This document shows, in pieces, positions 60,879-64,000 of a DNA stretch of 64,000 nucleotides; position 1 is the first letter of the stretch; each line of letters starts with the position of its first letter. The notes beneath the pieces are model-generated. The model saw only the letters and a list, made by a program, of their open reading frames with translations. It had not been told where the DNA came from and made no database searches. Location: the NCBI GenBank assembly GCA_049601915.1, contig JBMYRB010000001.1, positions 744,001-808,000 on the forward strand, given 5' to 3'. Source of the DNA: UBA8079 sp049601915 (lineage in GTDB: Bacteria; Pseudomonadota; Alphaproteobacteria; UBA6615). A program made the position numbers and the translations under genes.

Positions 60879-62762
60879 GGTGTCTCCCAACTGGTCATGC
60901 TCGTTGGCCGCAATCTTGCGCAGAATACGACGCATGATTTTGCCCGACCGGGTCTTGGGCAGGGCGGGTGCCCATTGCAGAAGATCCGGGGTCGCGATCG
61001 GCCCGATCTCCTTGCGCACGAATTTTATCAGCTCTTCATGGAGTGCGTCGTTGCTCTCGACGCCCGCGTTGAGCGTGACATAGGCGTAGATGCCCTGCCC
61101 CTTGATGTCGTGGGGGTAGCCGACGACCGCGGCCTCGGCGACATCGTCATGTTCGACCAGCGCGCTCTCCACCTCCGCGGTTCCCATGCGATGGCCCGAG
61201 ACGTTGATGACGTCGTCGACGCGGCCCGTGATCCAGTAGTAGCCGTCCTCGTCGCGCCGGCAGCCATCGCCGGTGAAGAAGCGGCCGGGATAAGCCGTGA
61301 AATATGTCTCGGCAAAACGCTTGTGGTCGCCATAGACCGTACGCATCTGGCCCGGCCAACCGCCGTCGATGCAAAGGATGCCTTCGCATGCGCCGTCCAG
61401 CTCGTTGCCCTCGGCATCAACGATAATTGGTTTGATCCCAAAGAACGGCCGGGTGGCCGATCCCGGTTTCAGCATCGTCGCGCCGGGTAACGGTGTGAGC
61501 AGAATGCCGCCGGTTTCGGTCTGCCACCAGGTGTCGACGATCGGGCAACGGTCATCACCGACCACCTCGTGATACCAGTGCCAGGCTTCCGGGTTGATCG
61601 GCTCACCAACTGTCCCCAGGAGGTGGATGGACTCGCGTGATGTCTTCTTCACTGGCGCGTCGCCTTCGCGCATCAGCGCGCGGATGGCGGTTGGTGCGGT
61701 GTAGTAGATGTTGACCTGATGCTTGTCGCAGACTTCCCAATGGCGCGACGCGTCCGGATAGTTGGGCAGGCCCTCGAAAATCAGGGTTGTGGCGCCGTTC
61801 GCCAGCGGCCCGTAGACGATGTAGCTGTGGCCGGTGATCCAGCCGCAATCGGCCGTACACCAGTAGATATCGCCATCATGATAGTCGAAGACATACTGAT
61901 GGGTCATCGAGGCATAGACCATGTAGCCGCCGGTCGTGTGGAGCACACCTTTCGGTTTGCCGGTAGAGCCCGACGTGTAGAGGATGAACAGCGGGTCTTC
62001 GGCATCCATCGGTTCGGGCGGGCAGTCGGCGGACTGGGCGTCGCACAACTCGTGGTACCAGACGTCGCGACCCTCGACCCAGTTGATGTCGGCGCCGGTG
62101 CGATTCACCACCACCACCTTTTTGACCTGGTCGGCCGGAAGCTTGTCGATCGCCTGATCGACATTGACCTTGAGCGGGATGGTACGCCCGCCGCGCAGTC
62201 CCTCGTCTGAGGTAATGACATAGGCGGAATCGCAATCGTCGATCCGTCCGGCAATCGAGTCGGGTGAGAAACCGCCAAAGACGACCGAATGCACAGCGCC
62301 AATGCGTGCGCAGGCCAGCATGGCGACGGCGATCTCCGGGATCATCGGCAGATAGATCGTAACCCGATCGCCCTTCTTGATGCCGAGGGACTTCAGCCCG
62401 TTGGCGAATTTGCAAACACGCTCGTAGAGATCGTTGTAGGTGAGCTTGGCGTCATCCTTCGGGTCGTCTCCTTCCCAGATGATTGCAGTCTGGTCGCCGC
62501 GAGTTGCCAGGTGCCGGTCGAGGCAGTTCGCCGACGCGTTGAGCACACCATCGTAGAACCACTTGATGTGCAGATCGGACGCGTCCCAGGAAACGTCGCG
62601 GATCTGGGTATAGGGCTTGATCCAATCGAGGCGCTTGCCTTCGTCGGCCCAAAACCCGTCCGGGTCGTCGACCGAGCGCTTGTACATTTCCTGATATTTT
62701 GCGTCGTCGGCCCAGGCGCGGCTTGCCCATTCGTCCGGGACGGGAAACTTCTCGCGGAACAT
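60819..62762 (-). CDS. acsA: Acetyl-CoA synthetase (AcsA)
   Basis: Acs activates acetate to acetyl-CoA via acetyl-AMP. The 647-residue ANL enzyme has YTSGSTGKPKGVLHT (AMP-binding loop), WWQTETGG, RFFTGDGCRRDEDGYYWITGRVDDVINVSGHRMG, and PKTRSGKIMRRILRK, whose Lys is the site of reversible acetylation in known homologues. An AGGGAG ribosome site precedes ATG 62762. Its 3' end overlaps the exonuclease pseudogene by 60 bp. Confidence 0.96.
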   Translation of the reverse strand: MFREKFPVPDEWASRAWADDAKYQEMYKRSVDDPDGFWADEGKRLDWIKPYTQIRDVSWDASDLHIKWFYDGVLNASANCLDRHLATRGDQTAIIWEGDDPKDDAKLTYNDLYERVCKFANGLKSLGIKKGDRVTIYLPMIPEIAVAMLACARIGAVHSVVFGGFSPDSIAGRIDDCDSAYVITSDEGLRGGRTIPLKVNVDQAIDKLPADQVKKVVVVNRTGADINWVEGRDVWYHELCDAQSADCPPEPMDAEDPLFILYTSGSTGKPKGVLHTTGGYMVYASMTHQYVFDYHDGDIYWCTADCGWITGHSYIVYGPLANGATTLIFEGLPNYPDASRHWEVCDKHQVNIYYTAPTAIRALMREGDAPVKKTSRESIHLLGTVGEPINPEAWHWYHEVVGDDRCPIVDTWWQTETGGILLTPLPGATMLKPGSATRPFFGIKPIIVDAEGNELDGACEGILCIDGGWPGQMRTVYGDHKRFAETYFTAYPGRFFTGDGCRRDEDGYYWITGRVDDVINVSGHRMGTAEVESALVEHDDVAEAAVVGYPHDIKGQGIYAYVTLNAGVESNDALHEELIKFVRKEIGPIATPDLLQWAPALPKTRSGKIMRRILRKIAANEHDQLGDTSTLADPSVVDDLVENRQNR

Positions 62763-62908
62763 GGCGCGTACTCTCCCTGTTGATCACGTTGTCCGGCGTT
62801 TTAGTGCGTCAGCCTGCCGGTTCGATTGCGGCGCATTATCGGGAAATAGACCCGGCCAGACAACTGCAAGCCGCGGCGGTCTTCTCGTTCTTTTGGTGAA
62901 GTCGGCTG

Positions 62909-63307
62909 CTAGTCGCCGAACAAGACCATCCCGTCATCATCGACTGTCACCGGCAACGGCCGCAGTGACTTGCCGACACAGGGTCCCTTCACGCAATACC
63001 CGTCTTCCTTGCGGAACATGGCCCAGTGGGTTGAGCACTGGATCAGCTTCCGGTCGACGTCAAGAAAGGTGTCGGGCTTCAGTTCCAGATGCGTGCCCTG
63101 GTGCGGGCATACATTCATGTAGCAATGAAGCGTGCCATCCTCGTCACCCGGGATCACGAAGATCGGCATTTTTGCGTCCGGGTTGTCCTCGTAAACTTTC
63201 TCCAGGATGAACCCCTTGCCGGCTTCGCCGATCTCGTCGGCGTGGCACAGGACGCGGCGGTTGCCGCGCATCACCGGTTCGGCGGTTTGATTGCCCTCGG
63301 CGCTCAA
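62909..63307 (-). CDS. Rieske [2Fe-2S] ferredoxin-like protein
   Basis: The protein contains a Rieske cluster motif, CPHQGTHLEL then, 16 residues on, CSTHWAMF. It resembles soluble Rieske ferredoxins or oxygenase-associated domains. The longest frame (from 63343) overlaps the upstream gene by 40 bp; TTG 63307 overlaps it by four bases (TTGA) and gives 132 residues. A later ATG at 63271 is also possible. No oxygenase partner is adjacent. It lies between acsA and the EVE gene. Confidence 0.75.
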   Translation of the reverse strand: MSAEGNQTAEPVMRGNRRVLCHADEIGEAGKGFILEKVYEDNPDAKMPIFVIPGDEDGTLHCYMNVCPHQGTHLELKPDTFLDVDRKLIQCSTHWAMFRKEDGYCVKGPCVGKSLRPLPVTVDDDGMVLFGD

Positions 63308-63717
63308 GGTTTTACGCCGGCCATCCGGCAAACTTCGCGCCATTCGGTGGCCTTGACCGGTTGCACCGACAGTCGCGAATTGTTGACCAGGACCATGTCG
63401 GCGAGCTTCGGGTTCGACTTGACGTCGGTCAGCGTGACCGGGGTCTCGACCGGTTTTACGGTCTTGACGTCGACCATGCCGAAGCGGCCGGATTCGTCGG
63501 TATGATCCGGGTAGTGCGTGCGCACCACTTCAACGATCCCGACGACCTGCTTCTCGTTTACCGAATGATAGAAGAAGCCTTTGTCGCCGACTTTCATGGC
63601 CTTCATGTTGTTGTTGGCCTGATAGTTCCGGACCCCATCCCAATGCTCGACGCCCTTTTTGACCTGATCGTCCCAGGACCAAGTGCTCGGTTCGGTTTTG
63701 AAAAGCCAGTAAGCCAT
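63304..63717 (-). CDS. EVE domain-containing protein
   Basis: The 137-residue protein is a single EVE domain: MAYWLFKTEPSTWSWDDQ, GVRNYQANNNMKAMKVGDKGFFYHS, and LVNNSRLSVQPV. EVE domains are PUA-like and are thought to bind modified bases in DNA or RNA. GAGGA ten bases before ATG 63717 is a good ribosome site. It lies next to gpsA and the Rieske gene. The family call is secure; the ligand is unknown. Confidence 0.9.
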   Translation of the reverse strand: MAYWLFKTEPSTWSWDDQVKKGVEHWDGVRNYQANNNMKAMKVGDKGFFYHSVNEKQVVGIVEVVRTHYPDHTDESGRFGMVDVKTVKPVETPVTLTDVKSNPKLADMVLVNNSRLSVQPVKATEWREVCRMAGVKP

Positions 63718-63778
63718 GGCGCTTGTTCCTCGTTAGCTCTTGTTGCGTCTCTTATAGGGCATGCCGACGTGATGCCAA

Positions 63779-64000
63779 TCAGCCTTCGGCCCTCAGTGGA
63801 CGCGCCAGGATTTCGGTGATCGTCTCGTCCACCCCGGCGTCGTCATGCAGAATGGCGTTGACCGCCGCGCAGATCGGCATCTCGACTCCCAGTGCTGCCG
63901 CGCGCGTGAGGACGGCGGGCGCGGTGGAGGCGCCTTCTGCGACGGATGACTTCCCGGCGATGGCATCCGTATAGGAGGTCCCCGATCCCAGCGCTTTGCC
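63779..64000 (-). CDS. gpsA: Glycerol-3-phosphate dehydrogenase [NAD(P)+], C-terminal part
   Basis: The last 73 codons of a minus-strand gene are visible; the rest lies beyond the right edge. The reading GKALGSGTSYTDAI, then VAEGASTAPAVL, then VEMPICAAVN and ILARPLRAEG matches the C-terminal helical domain of GpsA, which makes sn-glycerol 3-phosphate for phospholipids. The stop is at 63779-63781, separated by 61 bp from the EVE gene. Partial sequence limits confidence slightly. Confidence 0.88.
   Translation of the reverse strand, partial: GKALGSGTSYTDAIAGKSSVAEGASTAPAVLTRAAALGVEMPICAAVNAILHDDAGVDETITEILARPLRAEG

Noticed and set aside
1..64000. tRNA, rRNA, CRISPR array, insertion sequence, integrase or phage genes
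   Set aside because: None was recognised by eye in either strand; the largest gene-free stretch is about 430 bp and shows no such features.

Overview
This GC-rich window looks like the chromosome of an alphaproteobacterium, probably Rhodospirillales-like. The lineage call rests on the right-hand housekeeping genes: gcrA (a cell-cycle regulator of this class), a DUF1674/SdhAF4 gene, and a heparinase-like gene next to rpe and rsmB. No tRNA, rRNA, CRISPR array, prophage or insertion sequence was seen. Positions 1-42.2 kb hold one co-directional surface-glycan locus of 39 genes, many joined by ATGA, GTGA or TGATG overlaps; its 5' end lies outside the window. It encodes two nonulosonic-acid pathways. 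A legionaminic-type route consists of legC (partial), a NeuD/PglD acetyltransferase, LegI, LegG, LegF and the PtmE nucleotidyltransferase, with LegB displaced to 39.3 kb. A HisF2-HisH2-PseA set probably adds an acetamidino group. A complete pseudaminic route, pseBCGIHF plus its associated methylase, lies at 22.1-28.3 kb. Around these sit modification genes (AAC(3)-like and LpxD-like acyltransferases, FkbM methyltransferase, phytanoyl-CoA-type dioxygenase, asparagine-synthase-like amidotransferase, carbamoyltransferase, polysaccharide-deacetylase-like protein, SGNH acyltransferase), glycosyltransferases and an ABC exporter. Two insertions in this locus stand out. At 3.7-11.1 kb lies a sulfate-activation cassette: antiporter, APS kinase, monomeric-type ATP sulfurylase, a pyruvate-kinase-like protein with an altered cation site, a sulfatase-superfamily protein with Thr in place of the formylglycine Cys, and a capsule-type glycosyltransferase. 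At 17.3-19.2 kb lies a BFD-like [2Fe-2S] domain fused to an unknown module, followed by a second unknown protein. Positions 42.2-47.6 kb hold a second glycan block: a GT39-like membrane glycosyltransferase on the minus strand, GtrA, RfbH (3,6-dideoxyhexose), an SDR sugar reductase and a GtrB-like glycosyltransferase. Positions 47.8-49.0 kb are the wreck of a third nonulosonate locus, a neuB-neuA fusion pseudogene. Positions 49.1-53.0 kb (minus strand) hold an RfaH/NusG-type antiterminator coupled to a winged-helix regulator, preceded by two tandem 22-bp operator-like repeats, then cysNC and cysD. This is a second, separate sulfate-activation system. A nucleotide-sugar dehydrogenase follows at 53.3 kb, convergent with a decayed PtmE-like nucleotidyltransferase. 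From 55.4 kb to the end the window is housekeeping: heparinase-like protein, rpe, rsmB, gcrA, DUF1674, a frameshifted exonuclease, acsA, a Rieske protein, an EVE-domain protein and the 3' part of gpsA. The working model is a large co-transcribed surface-glycan operon, possibly read through with help from the RfaH-like protein. It would build a heavily decorated glycan carrying legionaminic and pseudaminic derivatives and perhaps sulfate. Functions are inferred from motifs and context only.
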